NCBI GenBank assembly: GCA_022705125.1
Contig: JAKJFB010000097.1
Location: 1-9,103, forward strand
DNA: 9,103 bases
Source: Pseudomonadota bacterium
Lineage (GTDB): Bacteria > Pseudomonadota > Gammaproteobacteria > Pseudomonadales > UBA5518
Reading direction: 5' to 3'
Shown here: piece after piece, positions 1-6,274 of the stretch
Layout of the letters: every line of letters begins with the position of its first letter
Numbering within the stretch: the stretch's first letter is position 1
The notes under the pieces: model-generated
Databases searched by the model: none
Told to the model about the DNA's origin: nothing
The model's input: only the letters and a program-made list of their open reading frames with translations
Translations under genes and position numbers: made by a program

Positions 1-759
1 GCCGTGCTGTGGAACTGGTTTGGCGCCACCATCCGCGAGAACCGCGCCGGCCTCAACAGCCCGCAACTGAAGAAGTCCTACGTGCTCGGCATGCAGTGGT
101 TCATCTTCTCCGAGGTGATGTTCTTCGCCGCGTTCTTCGGCGCGCTGTTCTACGTGCGCTTCTTCGTGGTGCCCTGGCTGGGCGGCGAGGGCGATCACGG
201 CCTCGCGAATCGCCTCTGGCAGGGCTTCCAGGCGACCTGGCCGCCGGTACAGACACCGCAGGAGGCCGTGGAGGCCGCCGGCGGCGCGCAGCTGATGGCA
301 AAGCAGGCCCAGTACGCCGCGCCCGCGCACGTCGTGGGCTGGATGGGCATCCCGCTGCTGAACACCATCCTGCTGGTGACGTCCAGCGTCACGGTTCACT
401 TCGCGCACACGGCGCTGAAGGCCAACAAGCGCAGCGCACTGAACCTGTGGCTCGCGGTCACGCTGATCCTGGGTTTCGTCTTCGTCGGCTTCCAGGCCTA
501 CGAGTACTATCACGCCTACACCGAACTGGGCCTGACGCTGGCCTCCGGCATCTACGGTTCGACGTTTTTCCTGCTCACCGGCTTCCACGGTTTCCACGTG
601 TGCCTGGGTGCGGTGATGCTGACGGTGATGTTCCTGCGTGCGAGCACCAAGGGGCATTTCACCCCGGAAGACCACTTCGGTTTCGAGGCGGCTTCGTGGT
701 ACTGGCATTTCGTCGACGTGGTGTGGATCTGCCTGTTCCTGTTCGTCTACATCCTCTGA
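1..759 (+). CDS. coxC: Cytochrome c oxidase subunit III (5'-truncated)
   Basis: This is subunit III of the membrane-bound aa3-type haem-copper oxidase, the terminal respiratory complex that reduces oxygen to water. Subunit III stabilises the catalytic subunit and has no redox centre. The reading frame is open from the first base, and 252 codons are visible before TGA at 757-759. Compared with the usual ~290-residue bacterial protein, about 40 N-terminal residues lie outside the window, so the GTG at position 4 is not the real start. Family hallmarks are the helix with FIFSEVMFF (residues 34-42 of the visible part), the YEYYHAYTELG segment (167-177), GFHGFHV (194-200) and the C-terminal WYWHFVDVVWICLF (233-246). 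The hydrophilic insert after PWLGGEG (58-64) is typical of gammaproteobacterial COX III. Genes for subunits I, II and CtaG are expected just upstream. Identification is secure. Confidence 0.96.
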   Translation, partial: AVLWNWFGATIRENRAGLNSPQLKKSYVLGMQWFIFSEVMFFAAFFGALFYVRFFVVPWLGGEGDHGLANRLWQGFQATWPPVQTPQEAVEAAGGAQLMAKQAQYAAPAHVVGWMGIPLLNTILLVTSSVTVHFAHTALKANKRSALNLWLAVTLILGFVFVGFQAYEYYHAYTELGLTLASGIYGSTFFLLTGFHGFHVCLGAVMLTVMFLRASTKGHFTPEDHFGFEAASWYWHFVDVVWICLFLFVYIL

Positions 760-768
760 CGAACCAGC

Positions 769-798
769 CGGCGCATCCCGATTAGCCGGGATGCGCCG
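769..798. terminator. GC-rich hairpin between convergent coxC and DUF2909 gene
   Basis: A perfect 12-bp inverted repeat (769-780 pairing with 787-798, CGGCGCATCCCG and its complement) encloses a 6-base loop, ATTAGC. It begins 10 bases after the coxC stop and ends 28 bases beyond the stop of the convergent DUF2909 gene. Its position between two convergent genes suggests a bidirectional transcription terminator. No T-tract follows the stem on either strand, so it is not a textbook intrinsic terminator; it could act with Rho or protect mRNA 3' ends. The hairpin is directly visible, but the function is inferred. Confidence 0.6.
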
Positions 799-826
799 CC
801 CGCTGGCGCCCGCCTCGTTCCGCCTC

Positions 827-1090
827 CTACTTTTCCTTCGAACCCTGATCCTGCTGTGCGGCGTGGCTGCCCTCCAGGGCGGCATCCCAGGGTGCCTTCG
901 ACCTGAGTTGCCCGCTGTAGAATCCGTAGGCGATCAGGGCCACGAGCGCGGCGGCGAGCGTCACGCGGATGCCGAGCGAATGCAGCGTCCGGCGTGTGCG
1001 GCCCTGGTCCTTCATCAGGAAAAAGAAGCCGCTGCCCAGGCTGATCAGCAGCAGGACGAGCAGCACCACGATGGCCGGTTTGATCCACAT
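827..1090 (-). CDS. DUF2909 family twin-transmembrane protein
   Basis: An 87-residue small membrane protein of unknown function, recognised as DUF2909 by its sequence and location. It begins MWIKPAIVVLLVLLLISLGS, continues with a short polar loop (FFLMKDQGRTRRTLHSLG, residues 23-40), a second helix (about 41-59) and the family-typical YGFYSGQLRSKAPW ending (55-68), followed by a polar tail rich in Q, K and E. This gives two transmembrane helices with a basic connecting loop. It is encoded opposite to its neighbours, convergent with coxC and divergent from the SURF1 gene, which is the usual placement in Pseudomonas-type oxidase loci; a link to oxidase biogenesis is therefore an inference from synteny. 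The frame stays open far upstream (to about 1900), but the conserved start and the SURF1 gene on the other strand argue for ATG at 1090. No clear Shine-Dalgarno precedes it. Confidence 0.88.
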   Translation of the reverse strand: MWIKPAIVVLLVLLLISLGSGFFFLMKDQGRTRRTLHSLGIRVTLAAALVALIAYGFYSGQLRSKAPWDAALEGSHAAQQDQGSKEK

Positions 1091-1132
1091 GCGAGGCGAG
1101 TCCGCAATTCGGAGGGGCCTGGAGTATAAACC
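1091..1132. promoter_or_regulatory. Short divergent intergenic region (DUF2909 gene / SURF1 gene)
   Basis: Only 42 bases separate the start codons of the two divergent genes, so promoters for one or both probably lie here or extend into the coding ends. On the minus strand a -10-like TATACT occurs (complement of 1123-1128), with no good -35 at normal spacing. On the plus strand GGAG at 1121-1124, eight bases before ATG 1133, is a good ribosome binding site for the SURF1 gene. No convincing plus-strand promoter is visible. Weak evidence overall. Confidence 0.3.
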
Positions 1133-1915
1133 ATGAGCGAAGCGCCCACCGGTGCACCGGTGCCGGAGCCCGAGGACGACAGCAGGCTGCGTTACAACAT
1201 AAAGTTCGCGGCGCTCGTGCTGGTGCTGCTGCCGGTGCTGATCGGGCTCGGCTTCTGGCAGTTGTGGCGTTCGGCCGAGAAGGCCGAGGTACTCGCCCTC
1301 CTCGAGGCCCGCCAGGGTGCCGATCCGGTCGGCATCGCCGCCGCGCGCTTCGAGGATCCGGCAGCGATCGACCGGTTGCAGGTGGAGCTGCGGGGCCAAT
1401 ACGTGGAAGGCCGGGACTTCCTGCTCGACAACCGCATGCTCGGTGGCCGCGTCGGCTACGAGCTGATAACCCCGTTCCGCGACGACAGCGGCATCGTGGT
1501 GTTGGTGAACCGCGGGTGGCTGCCTGCCGGGCGCACGCGCGAGGAGTTGCCGTCGATCGAGCCGGTCACGCAGCGACTGAGCCTGCGCGGTGAAATTTAT
1601 GTGCCCCAGGACCGACGCCAGTTGCAGCTCTACGCGGCCAGTGGCTGGCCGAAACTGGTGCAGACGGTGGACCCGCCCCGGATGGGATCGATCGCCGGCA
1701 TCGAGGTGTACCCCTGGCTGGTGCGCCTGCAACCAGGCCAGCCGGGTGTGACCGAGGCCGACTGGCCGGCGGTGAACATCCAGCCTGAGCGGCACGTGGC
1801 GTATGCGGTGCAATGGTTCCTGATGGCCGTCGCGCTCCTCGCCGTATTCTTGTTCGGCGGCACCAACGTGCTCGCCTGGTCCAGACGCAAACGCAAGCAC
1901 GGAGAATCCCGATGA
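1133..1915 (+). CDS. SURF1 family cytochrome oxidase assembly protein
   Basis: SURF1 (Shy1 in yeast) is an inner-membrane factor that assists haem A insertion into, or stabilisation of, subunit I of cytochrome c oxidase. The 260-residue product has the family layout: a short cytoplasmic N-terminus, a first transmembrane helix (about 24-42) ending in LGFWQLWR (39-46; the LGxWQ signature), a large periplasmic domain with LLDNRMLGGRVGYELITP (97-114) and the strongly conserved NRGWLP (126-131), then RHVAYAVQWF (220-229) leading into the second helix (about 225-246) and a basic cytoplasmic tail. Length is normal. ATG at 1133 is supported by GGAG eight bases upstream. Its stop overlaps the next gene's start in an ATGA (1912-1915), so the two are probably translationally coupled. 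Family assignment is secure. Confidence 0.95.
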   Translation: MSEAPTGAPVPEPEDDSRLRYNIKFAALVLVLLPVLIGLGFWQLWRSAEKAEVLALLEARQGADPVGIAAARFEDPAAIDRLQVELRGQYVEGRDFLLDNRMLGGRVGYELITPFRDDSGIVVLVNRGWLPAGRTREELPSIEPVTQRLSLRGEIYVPQDRRQLQLYAASGWPKLVQTVDPPRMGSIAGIEVYPWLVRLQPGQPGVTEADWPAVNIQPERHVAYAVQWFLMAVALLAVFLFGGTNVLAWSRRKRKHGESR

Positions 1916-2526
1916 GTGACGCGGACAAACTGCGCGCGAGCCGAATCAAGCTGGCATTGATGTTCCTGCTGCCGATCCTGGCGGTGGGCCTGGCCACGCT
2001 GGTGTTCTACACCGGCTTCGGTCTGCCCAAGTCGACCACGAACAAGGGCGAACTGGTGCAGCCGCCGCGCCAGCTCGACGACATCCGCGTGCGCACCGCG
2101 ACGGGCGAGGCGTGGCGTTACCAGCAGGGCGCCCACGACTGGGGCCTGCTGGTGGTCAACGCCGGCCCCTGCGCCGATGCCTGCCGCGAGCGGCTCTACC
2201 TGACGCGCCAGATCCGCGTCGCGCTCGGGCGTGACGCGGACCGCGTGAGCCGCCTGTTCATCCAGATCGACGGAGCCGACGATGCGGATTTCGCCTCCTT
2301 CGTGAAGGCGCAGCATCCGGACCTCGAGCTGCTGCGCGCCGACGCCGCCGAGTTGCAGGGGCTGCTCGGACAGGCTGGTGATCCCGATCCCGTGGCGGAG
2401 CAGCCGATCTACATCGTCGACCAACGCGGCTTCGTGATGTTGCGCTATCTCGCGCGCCACAGTGGTCACGACAGCATTGCGGACCTGCGCTTCCTGCTGA
2501 AGTATTCCAATGAAAAAACACCCTGA
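1912..2526 (+). CDS. Membrane-anchored SCO-like/thioredoxin-fold protein of the oxidase locus
   Basis: A 204-residue protein in the slot occupied in Pseudomonas-type loci by a conserved hypothetical protein next to SURF1. It has one N-terminal transmembrane anchor (about residues 12-34, RIKLALM... to FYTGFG) and then a periplasmic domain of about 165 residues. The domain looks like a degenerate SCO/thioredoxin fold: a beta-strand leading to GPCADAC (Cys87 and Cys91, CxxxC as in SCO1), a strand SRLFIQID (113-120) where SCO1 has its VSVDP, and IYIVDQRGFVMLRY (166-179) matching SCO1's LALINPQGHFAGF. The position just before that last strand, where SCO1 has its copper-binding His, reads VAEQP with no histidine. 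A redox or chaperone role in oxidase CuA/CuB assembly is an inference from context and motif. The start at 1912 overlaps the SURF1 stop and has GGAG at 1901-1904 seven bases ahead. Confidence 0.82.
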   Translation: MSDADKLRASRIKLALMFLLPILAVGLATLVFYTGFGLPKSTTNKGELVQPPRQLDDIRVRTATGEAWRYQQGAHDWGLLVVNAGPCADACRERLYLTRQIRVALGRDADRVSRLFIQIDGADDADFASFVKAQHPDLELLRADAAELQGLLGQAGDPDPVAEQPIYIVDQRGFVMLRYLARHSGHDSIADLRFLLKYSNEKTP

Positions 2527-2551
2527 CGCAGCGAGCCCGGCGCCGATTGGA

Positions 2552-2557
2552 TACAAT
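2552..2557 (+). promoter_or_regulatory. Possible -10 element upstream of ctaB
   Basis: TACAAT at 2552-2557 lies 38 bases before the ctaB start, in the 69-base gap between the SCO-like gene and ctaB. No -35 hexamer is recognisable at 16-18 base spacing, and the match is to a -10 only. It could give ctaB-SCO1 a separate promoter, or be chance. Low confidence. Confidence 0.22.
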
Positions 2558-2595
2558 GCCATGCCCCCTGCCGCAGCAGCCTCTTCCCGCGGACC

Positions 2596-3510
2596 ATGAT
2601 GGACACCACCGTTTCCCCCCAGGCGCACTGGCGCGACTACCTCGAACTCTGCAAGCCCAGCGTCGTCGCGCTGATGATGCTCACGGCCGTGATCGGCATG
2701 TTCCTCGCCACGCCGGGCATGGTGCCGTGGCAGGTGCTGGTGTTCGGCAACCTCGGCATCGCGCTTTGCGCGGCCTCGGCCGCCGCGGTCAATCACCTGG
2801 TGGATCGGCGTATCGATGCCGTGATGGCGCGTACCCGCGCCCGGCCGATGGTGCGCGGGGCGGTCGACACGCGGCACGCCATCGCCTTCGCGGCGGTAAT
2901 TGGTGTCGCCGGCATGGCGATCCTGATGGTGCTGGTGAACCCGCTGACCGCGTGGCTCACGCTGGCATCCCTGGTCGGTTATGCCTTCATTTATACCTTC
3001 TGGCTCAAGCGCGCCACGCCGCAGAACATCGTGATCGGCGGGCTCGCGGGCGCCGCGCCGCCGTTGCTCGGCTGGACCGCGGTGACCAACGAAGTCCATG
3101 GCTATGCGCTGCTGCTGGTACTGATCATCTTCGCGTGGACCCCGCCGCATTTCTGGGCGCTGGCGATCCACCGCAAGGAAGAGTACGCCAAGGTCGAGAT
3201 CCCGATGCTTCCCGTCACGCATGGCGAAAAGCACACGGCGCTGCACGTCCTGCTCTACACGTTGATCCTGATCGCCGTCACGCTATTGCCCTTCGCCACC
3301 GGCATGAGCGGCCCGCTCTACCTGCTGGGAGCGGTCGTGCTGGGCCTCGGCTTCCTGTACTGGGCGGTGCTGCTGATGATCGGCAAGGATCCGCGCGTGC
3401 CGATGCAGACTTTCTGGTACTCGATCATCTACCTGATGGCGCTATTCGTGGTGATGCTGCTCGACCACTACATCTTCCCGCGTCCGCTGGCGCTGGTCCT
3501 TTCTCCCTGA
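2596..3510 (+). CDS. ctaB: Protohaem IX farnesyltransferase (haem O synthase)
   Basis: CtaB/CyoE transfers a farnesyl group from farnesyl diphosphate to the vinyl group of haem B, making haem O, the precursor of haem A for aa3 oxidases. It is a polytopic inner-membrane enzyme of the UbiA prenyltransferase family. The 304-residue product shows the N-terminal [20 protein letters not shown] (16-35), the first aspartate-rich motif NHLVDRRID (66-74; binds the Mg-diphosphate) followed by ARTRARPM, the second conserved stretch [21 protein letters not shown] (133-153), and [28 protein letters not shown] (180-207), diagnostic of haem O synthases as opposed to UbiA. About nine hydrophobic helices are evident. 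The frame is closed by the preceding stop, leaving ATG 2596 or the adjacent ATG 2599 as starts; neither has a strong Shine-Dalgarno. The SCO1 gene follows after 10 bases. Haem A synthase, its usual partner, is not encoded next to it. Confidence 0.97.
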   Translation: MMDTTVSPQAHWRDYLELCKPSVVALMMLTAVIGMFLATPGMVPWQVLVFGNLGIALCAASAAAVNHLVDRRIDAVMARTRARPMVRGAVDTRHAIAFAAVIGVAGMAILMVLVNPLTAWLTLASLVGYAFIYTFWLKRATPQNIVIGGLAGAAPPLLGWTAVTNEVHGYALLLVLIIFAWTPPHFWALAIHRKEEYAKVEIPMLPVTHGEKHTALHVLLYTLILIAVTLLPFATGMSGPLYLLGAVVLGLGFLYWAVLLMIGKDPRVPMQTFWYSIIYLMALFVVMLLDHYIFPRPLALVLSP

Positions 3511-3512
3511 GG
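3509..3512 (+). promoter_or_regulatory. Ribosome binding site supporting a GTG start for SCO1
   Basis: GAGG at 3509-3512 overlaps the ctaB TGA stop and sits eight bases before GTG 3521. This spacing favours GTG as the SCO1 start and suggests translational coupling to ctaB. Confidence 0.6.
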
Positions 3513-3520
3513 TATCCGCC

Positions 3521-4171
3521 GTGACCACGCCCGAGGCGCGCAGGCGCCACGTCCGCCTGACCGTATTCGCGCTGCTGGGCGTGATCATGCTGATCGTCGG
3601 CATGTTCGTGCGGCAGTTCGTCAGCCCGGAGCGCCTCGATCCGGAATGGCTGAGGGCCCACGGCGCGGTGCTGTTCGACCCGCCGCGCAGCTTCGAGGCG
3701 CCGCGACTGCTAGATCAGGACGCGCAGGCTTTCGACGGCGCGGCTTTCCAGGGCAACTGGAGCGTGCTGTTCTTCGGCTTCACCTACTGCCCCGACGTGT
3801 GCCCGACCACGCTCGCGCTGCTGCGCGACGTGGCTGGGGCGCTGCCCGCCGGCAAGCACCCGGTGCATTTCTACCTGGTGTCGGTGGATCCGGCGCGCGA
3901 CACGCCGGCGGTACTCAAGCCCTACATCGAGCACTTCAATCCGGAGTTCAGGGCGCTGACCGGCGAGTTTCTCGACGTGCACCGCTTCGCCACACAGCTG
4001 AACATCCCGTTCCGCAAGAGCGTGGAAGTCGACGGCAACTACACCATCGATCATTCCGCCAATCTCGCGCTGATCAATCCGCAGGGGCATTTCGCCGGCT
4101 TCCTGATGCCGCCGTTCGACAAGGCGCGCATAGTGCAGGTGCTCGACGTGCTGGGCCGGCGCGACCACTGA
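3521..4171 (+). CDS. SCO1/SenC/PrrC family copper chaperone
   Basis: SCO proteins are membrane-tethered, thioredoxin-fold copper-binding proteins that help deliver copper to, or keep reduced, the CuA site of cytochrome c oxidase subunit II. The 216-residue product has a basic N-terminus, one transmembrane anchor (about 13-31) and a periplasmic domain with all expected landmarks: FFGFTYCPDVCPTTL (84-98; copper-ligand Cys90 and Cys94), LVSVDPARDTP (119-129), the conserved YTIDHSANLALINPQG (174-189) with the third copper ligand His178, and PPFD (197-200). The start is GTG 3521, ten bases after the ctaB stop. It is the last gene of the plus-strand oxidase cluster; its stop lies only eight bases from the stop of the convergent znuB, with no recognisable terminator between. 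SenC is another name used for this gene. Confidence 0.95.
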   Translation: MTTPEARRRHVRLTVFALLGVIMLIVGMFVRQFVSPERLDPEWLRAHGAVLFDPPRSFEAPRLLDQDAQAFDGAAFQGNWSVLFFGFTYCPDVCPTTLALLRDVAGALPAGKHPVHFYLVSVDPARDTPAVLKPYIEHFNPEFRALTGEFLDVHRFATQLNIPFRKSVEVDGNYTIDHSANLALINPQGHFAGFLMPPFDKARIVQVLDVLGRRDH

Positions 4172-4179
4172 TCCCGCGT

Positions 4180-4965
4180 TCAGCGCCGCGGTGCCAGCGC
4201 GTGCGCCAGCACGAACAGCGCGCAGGCGGCCGCCGCCACCGAGGGACCCGCCGGCGTGTCGAAGGCGTAGGACGACCACAGTCCCGCCACCACCGACACG
4301 CAACCGATCACGGCGCCGCCGGCCGCCATCTGCTCGGGTGAGCGCGCGAAAGCACGCGCCGCGGCCGGCGGAATGATCAGCAGCGCGGTTACCAGCAGGA
4401 CGCCGACCACCTTCATGGATACCCCGATCAGCGCCGCCGTCACCAGCATCTGCAGCAGGCGCAGGCGGTCGATGTCCACGCCCTCGATGCGTGCCAGTTC
4501 CTCGTCGACAGCCATCGACAGCCACGGGCGCCAGCACAGCGCGGTGATCAGCGCCACCAGGAAGCCCACGCCGTAGATCAGTTGCAGGTCGGCCGGCCCC
4601 ACCGCGAGCAGGTCGCCGAACAGGTAGCTCTCGAGGCTGGCGCGTCGCGGCGACAGTAGCGCCACCGCGATGATGCCGAGCGCCAGCGAACCGTGCGCGA
4701 TCACCGCGAGCAGGGTGTCGGAGGCAAGGATCCGGCTGCCCTGCAGGCGGGCGAAACCGGCGGCCACCAGCAGGCACATCACGAGCGCGGCCAGCGTCAG
4801 GTCGATGCCGAGGAACAGGCCGAAGGCGATGCCGAGCAGCGCGCCGTGCGACAGTGTGTCGCCGAAGAATGCCGTGCGTCGCCACACCAGGAAGCTGCCC
4901 ACGGCGCCCGCGGTGAGCGCCACGCCGATGCCTGCGGCCAGCGCGCGCAGCAGGAAATCATCCAT
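4180..4965 (-). CDS. znuB: Zinc ABC transporter permease ZnuB
   Basis: ZnuB is the inner-membrane channel subunit of the ZnuABC high-affinity zinc importer (ABC-3 permease family). From ATG 4965 it is 261 residues long, the usual size, and consists of several long hydrophobic helices. Conserved family stretches are [12 protein letters not shown] (34-45), [17 protein letters not shown] (81-97), [11 protein letters not shown] (112-122), a [18 protein letters not shown] helix (187-204, the segment expected to contact the ATPase region and pore) and [11 protein letters not shown] (232-242). An in-frame ATG twelve codons upstream (5001) is possible, but [12 protein letters not shown] is the typical ZnuB N-terminus. 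The start overlaps the end of znuC by eight bases, ATGGATGA, so translation is likely coupled. It is third in the minus-strand zur-znuC-znuB operon and converges on the SCO1 gene. Manganese or iron relatives exist, but the Zur context points to zinc. Confidence 0.94.
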   Translation of the reverse strand: MDDFLLRALAAGIGVALTAGAVGSFLVWRRTAFFGDTLSHGALLGIAFGLFLGIDLTLAALVMCLLVAAGFARLQGSRILASDTLLAVIAHGSLALGIIAVALLSPRRASLESYLFGDLLAVGPADLQLIYGVGFLVALITALCWRPWLSMAVDEELARIEGVDIDRLRLLQMLVTAALIGVSMKVVGVLLVTALLIIPPAAARAFARSPEQMAAGGAVIGCVSVVAGLWSSYAFDTPAGPSVAAAACALFVLAHALAPRR

Positions 4966-5710
4966 GAGGGAGCCGTCCCACGATGTGGCCGTGCAGGTCA
5001 TGGGCGTGATCGTGGTGGTGCGTGTACACCGCGATCTCGTTGACCGCCTGTTTGCCGAACAGCTGCAGGAACTCAGGGTGAGCGCTCACTACCTCCGGTT
5101 TCCCGGCACAACAGACGTGCTTGTTCAGGCACAACACGGTATCGGTGGCCGCCATCACGAGGTGCAGATCGTGCGAGATCATCAGCACCGCGCAGTGGTG
5201 GCGCCGGCGCACCTCGTTGATCAGGCCGTAGAGCTCGGCCTGCCCGTTGACGTCCACGCCCTGTACCGGCTCGTCGAGCACCAGCAGCTGGGGCATGCGC
5301 AGCAGCGCGCGTGCCAGCAGCACGCGCTGGAATTCCCCCCCGGACACGCGCGCCAGCGGGGTGCGCAGCAAATCGCGGATCCCAACTTCTCCGGCCACCG
5401 CGTCGAGTGCGTCCGGCTTTCTTTCTGTCAATCGCAGGAAGCGGCCCACATCGAGCGGCAGGCTGGGGTCGATCACCAGGCGCTGCGGCATGTAGCCGAT
5501 GCGCAGTCCGGGCTTGCGCCACACGCTGCCGGTGCCGGGCGCGAGCAGTCCCGTCAGGATGCGCAGCAGCGAGGTCTTGCCGGCGCCGTTCGGCCCGATC
5601 ACGGTGAGGATCTCGCCCTCGTGCAGCGTGAGCGAGACGTGGTCGAGGATGGTTTCGCCGCCGACGTGCCACGCGACATCGCGCGCCTCGAGGATGCGCT
5701 CCGCGTTCAT
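4958..5710 (-). CDS. znuC: Zinc ABC transporter ATP-binding protein ZnuC
   Basis: ZnuC is the cytoplasmic ATPase that powers zinc import through ZnuB. The 250-residue product carries a complete nucleotide-binding domain: Walker A GPNGAGKT (39-46), Q-loop GYMPQ (72-76), ABC signature VSGGEFQRV (122-130), Walker B LLVLDEP (142-148) with a D-loop GVD (151-153), and the switch histidine in MISHD (His180). The C-terminal part, after PEFLQLFGK (212-220), contains [12 protein letters not shown] (231-242), a histidine-rich tail that is also present in E. coli ZnuC and may bind or sense zinc. ATG 5710 overlaps the zur stop (ATGA at 5710-5707) and is preceded by an AGGAAA ribosome binding site (complement of 5716-5721). 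It sits between zur and znuB, overlapping both, which indicates one co-transcribed unit controlled from the promoter upstream of zur. Confidence 0.96.
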   Translation of the reverse strand: MNAERILEARDVAWHVGGETILDHVSLTLHEGEILTVIGPNGAGKTSLLRILTGLLAPGTGSVWRKPGLRIGYMPQRLVIDPSLPLDVGRFLRLTERKPDALDAVAGEVGIRDLLRTPLARVSGGEFQRVLLARALLRMPQLLVLDEPVQGVDVNGQAELYGLINEVRRRHHCAVLMISHDLHLVMAATDTVLCLNKHVCCAGKPEVVSAHPEFLQLFGKQAVNEIAVYTHHHDHAHDLHGHIVGRLPHG

Positions 5711-6234
5711 GCCGGTTTCCTGTCGGCGCAGGCCGGACACAGCCCGATCACTTCCAGTGCCATCGATTCGACCGCGAAGCCCACCTCCTCGCCGTAGCGC
5801 GCCACGGCCGCGCGGATCGCCGGCTGGGCCGACTCCAGCGTGGCGCCGCACCCGCGGCATATATAAAGCTGATGATCGTGCGGCCCGGCGCCGATCTGGC
5901 AGCCGACGTAGGCGTTCAGCGATTCGACGCGGTGCACGAAGCCCTGCTCGCGCAGGAACTCGAGCGCGCGATAGACCGTGGGCGGCCCGGGCTGGCGCCG
6001 GCGGGAGCCCGCACGCGCGCCGAGCATCTCGAGCAGGGCGTAGGCGCCGACCGGCCGGTGGCTCTGCCATACCAGCCGCAGCACCTCCTCGCGCAGCTGC
6101 GTCAGGCGCGCACCGCGTTCGACGCAGGCAGCGCGCGCCTGGCTCAGTGCCTGCTGCACGCAGCGGCGATGATCGTGTGTCGCGAAGGCGATCGTCGCGT
6201 GCGCTTCGGTGGTGGTCGCCAGCTGCTTGCCCAT
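5707..6234 (-). CDS. zur: Zinc uptake regulator Zur (Fur family)
   Basis: Zur is a zinc-sensing dimeric repressor that binds operator DNA upstream of zinc-uptake genes when zinc is sufficient. The 175-residue product has the Fur-type winged helix (about 42-105, including [28 protein letters not shown] and [22 protein letters not shown]) and a zinc-binding dimerisation domain. Aligned by eye with E. coli Zur, every metal ligand is kept: structural cysteines Cys126, Cys129, Cys166 and Cys169, and regulatory ligands His101, Cys112, His119 and Glu134 (E. coli His77, Cys88, His96 and Glu111). This supports Zur over Fur. The N-terminus is about 20 residues longer than the E. coli protein and includes [11 protein letters not shown] 6234 is the only reasonable start; no Shine-Dalgarno precedes it and the Zur box ends three bases upstream, hinting at a leaderless message. 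It overlaps znuC and is probably autoregulated. Confidence 0.95.
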   Translation of the reverse strand: MGKQLATTTEAHATIAFATHDHRRCVQQALSQARAACVERGARLTQLREEVLRLVWQSHRPVGAYALLEMLGARAGSRRRQPGPPTVYRALEFLREQGFVHRVESLNAYVGCQIGAGPHDHQLYICRGCGATLESAQPAIRAAVARYGEEVGFAVESMALEVIGLCPACADRKPA

Positions 6235-6239
6235 GGCGT

Positions 6240-6247
6240 TATATTAT
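6240..6247 (+). promoter_or_regulatory. Likely -10 region of the znuA promoter inside the Zur box
   Basis: On the plus strand TATATT (6240-6245) and the overlapping TATTAT (6242-6247) are both -10-like. Either would put the znuA transcript start around 6252-6254, leaving a 5' leader of roughly 20 bases with a weak ACGGGA ribosome binding site near 6259-6264. No convincing -35 is visible, so the exact hexamer is uncertain. Confidence 0.4.
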
Positions 6248-6248
6248 A
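6243..6248 (-). promoter_or_regulatory. -10 element of the zur-znuCB promoter inside the Zur box
   Basis: Read on the minus strand, positions 6248-6243 spell a consensus TATAAT. Transcription would then start near 6236, within a few bases of the zur ATG at 6234, giving a leaderless or nearly leaderless mRNA. No good -35 hexamer is seen at 16-18 base spacing. The hexamer is observed; the transcription start is inferred. Confidence 0.5.
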
Positions 6249-6274
6249 ACTTTAGCTGACGGGATTCATGGCCG

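Larger units (their letters stand above)
6238..6250. promoter_or_regulatory. Zur box between zur and znuA
   Basis: GTTATATTATAAC is a perfect palindrome (GTTATA-T-TATAAC) that matches the core of the proteobacterial Zur operator, which from memory is GTTATAnTATAAC in E. coli. It lies 3 bases upstream of the zur ATG and 24 bases upstream of the znuA ATG, in an AT-rich island inside otherwise GC-rich DNA. Zinc-loaded Zur bound here would block transcription in both directions, covering zur-znuCB and znuA together. Confidence 0.9.

Noticed and set aside
231..242. Tandem repeats, CRISPR-like arrays, tRNA or insertion-sequence ends anywhere in the window
   Set aside because: Reading both strands gave no repeat-spacer pattern, no tRNA cloverleaf and no transposase or terminal inverted repeats; the coordinates given are only a placeholder because nothing was located.
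1091..1900. Upstream extension of the DUF2909 frame on the minus strand to about 1900
   Set aside because: The frame is open, but the extension runs antisense to the SURF1 gene, has shadow-like composition, and the family start MWIKP fits ATG 1090.
1630..3246. 538-codon open frame on the minus strand opposite the SURF1, SCO-like and ctaB genes
   Set aside because: Its composition (rich in R, H, Q and G with no recognisable domain) is that of an antisense shadow in GC-rich DNA, and it lies opposite three well-supported genes.
4157..4188. Possible terminator at the SCO1/znuB junction
   Set aside because: Only a 6-bp stem with a 20-base loop and no T-tract; too weak to list as a terminator.
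4966..5001. Longer ZnuB from the ATG at 5001
   Set aside because: The twelve extra residues ([12 protein letters not shown]) do not resemble a ZnuB N-terminus and would increase the znuC overlap to 44 bases; ATG 4965 gives the usual length.
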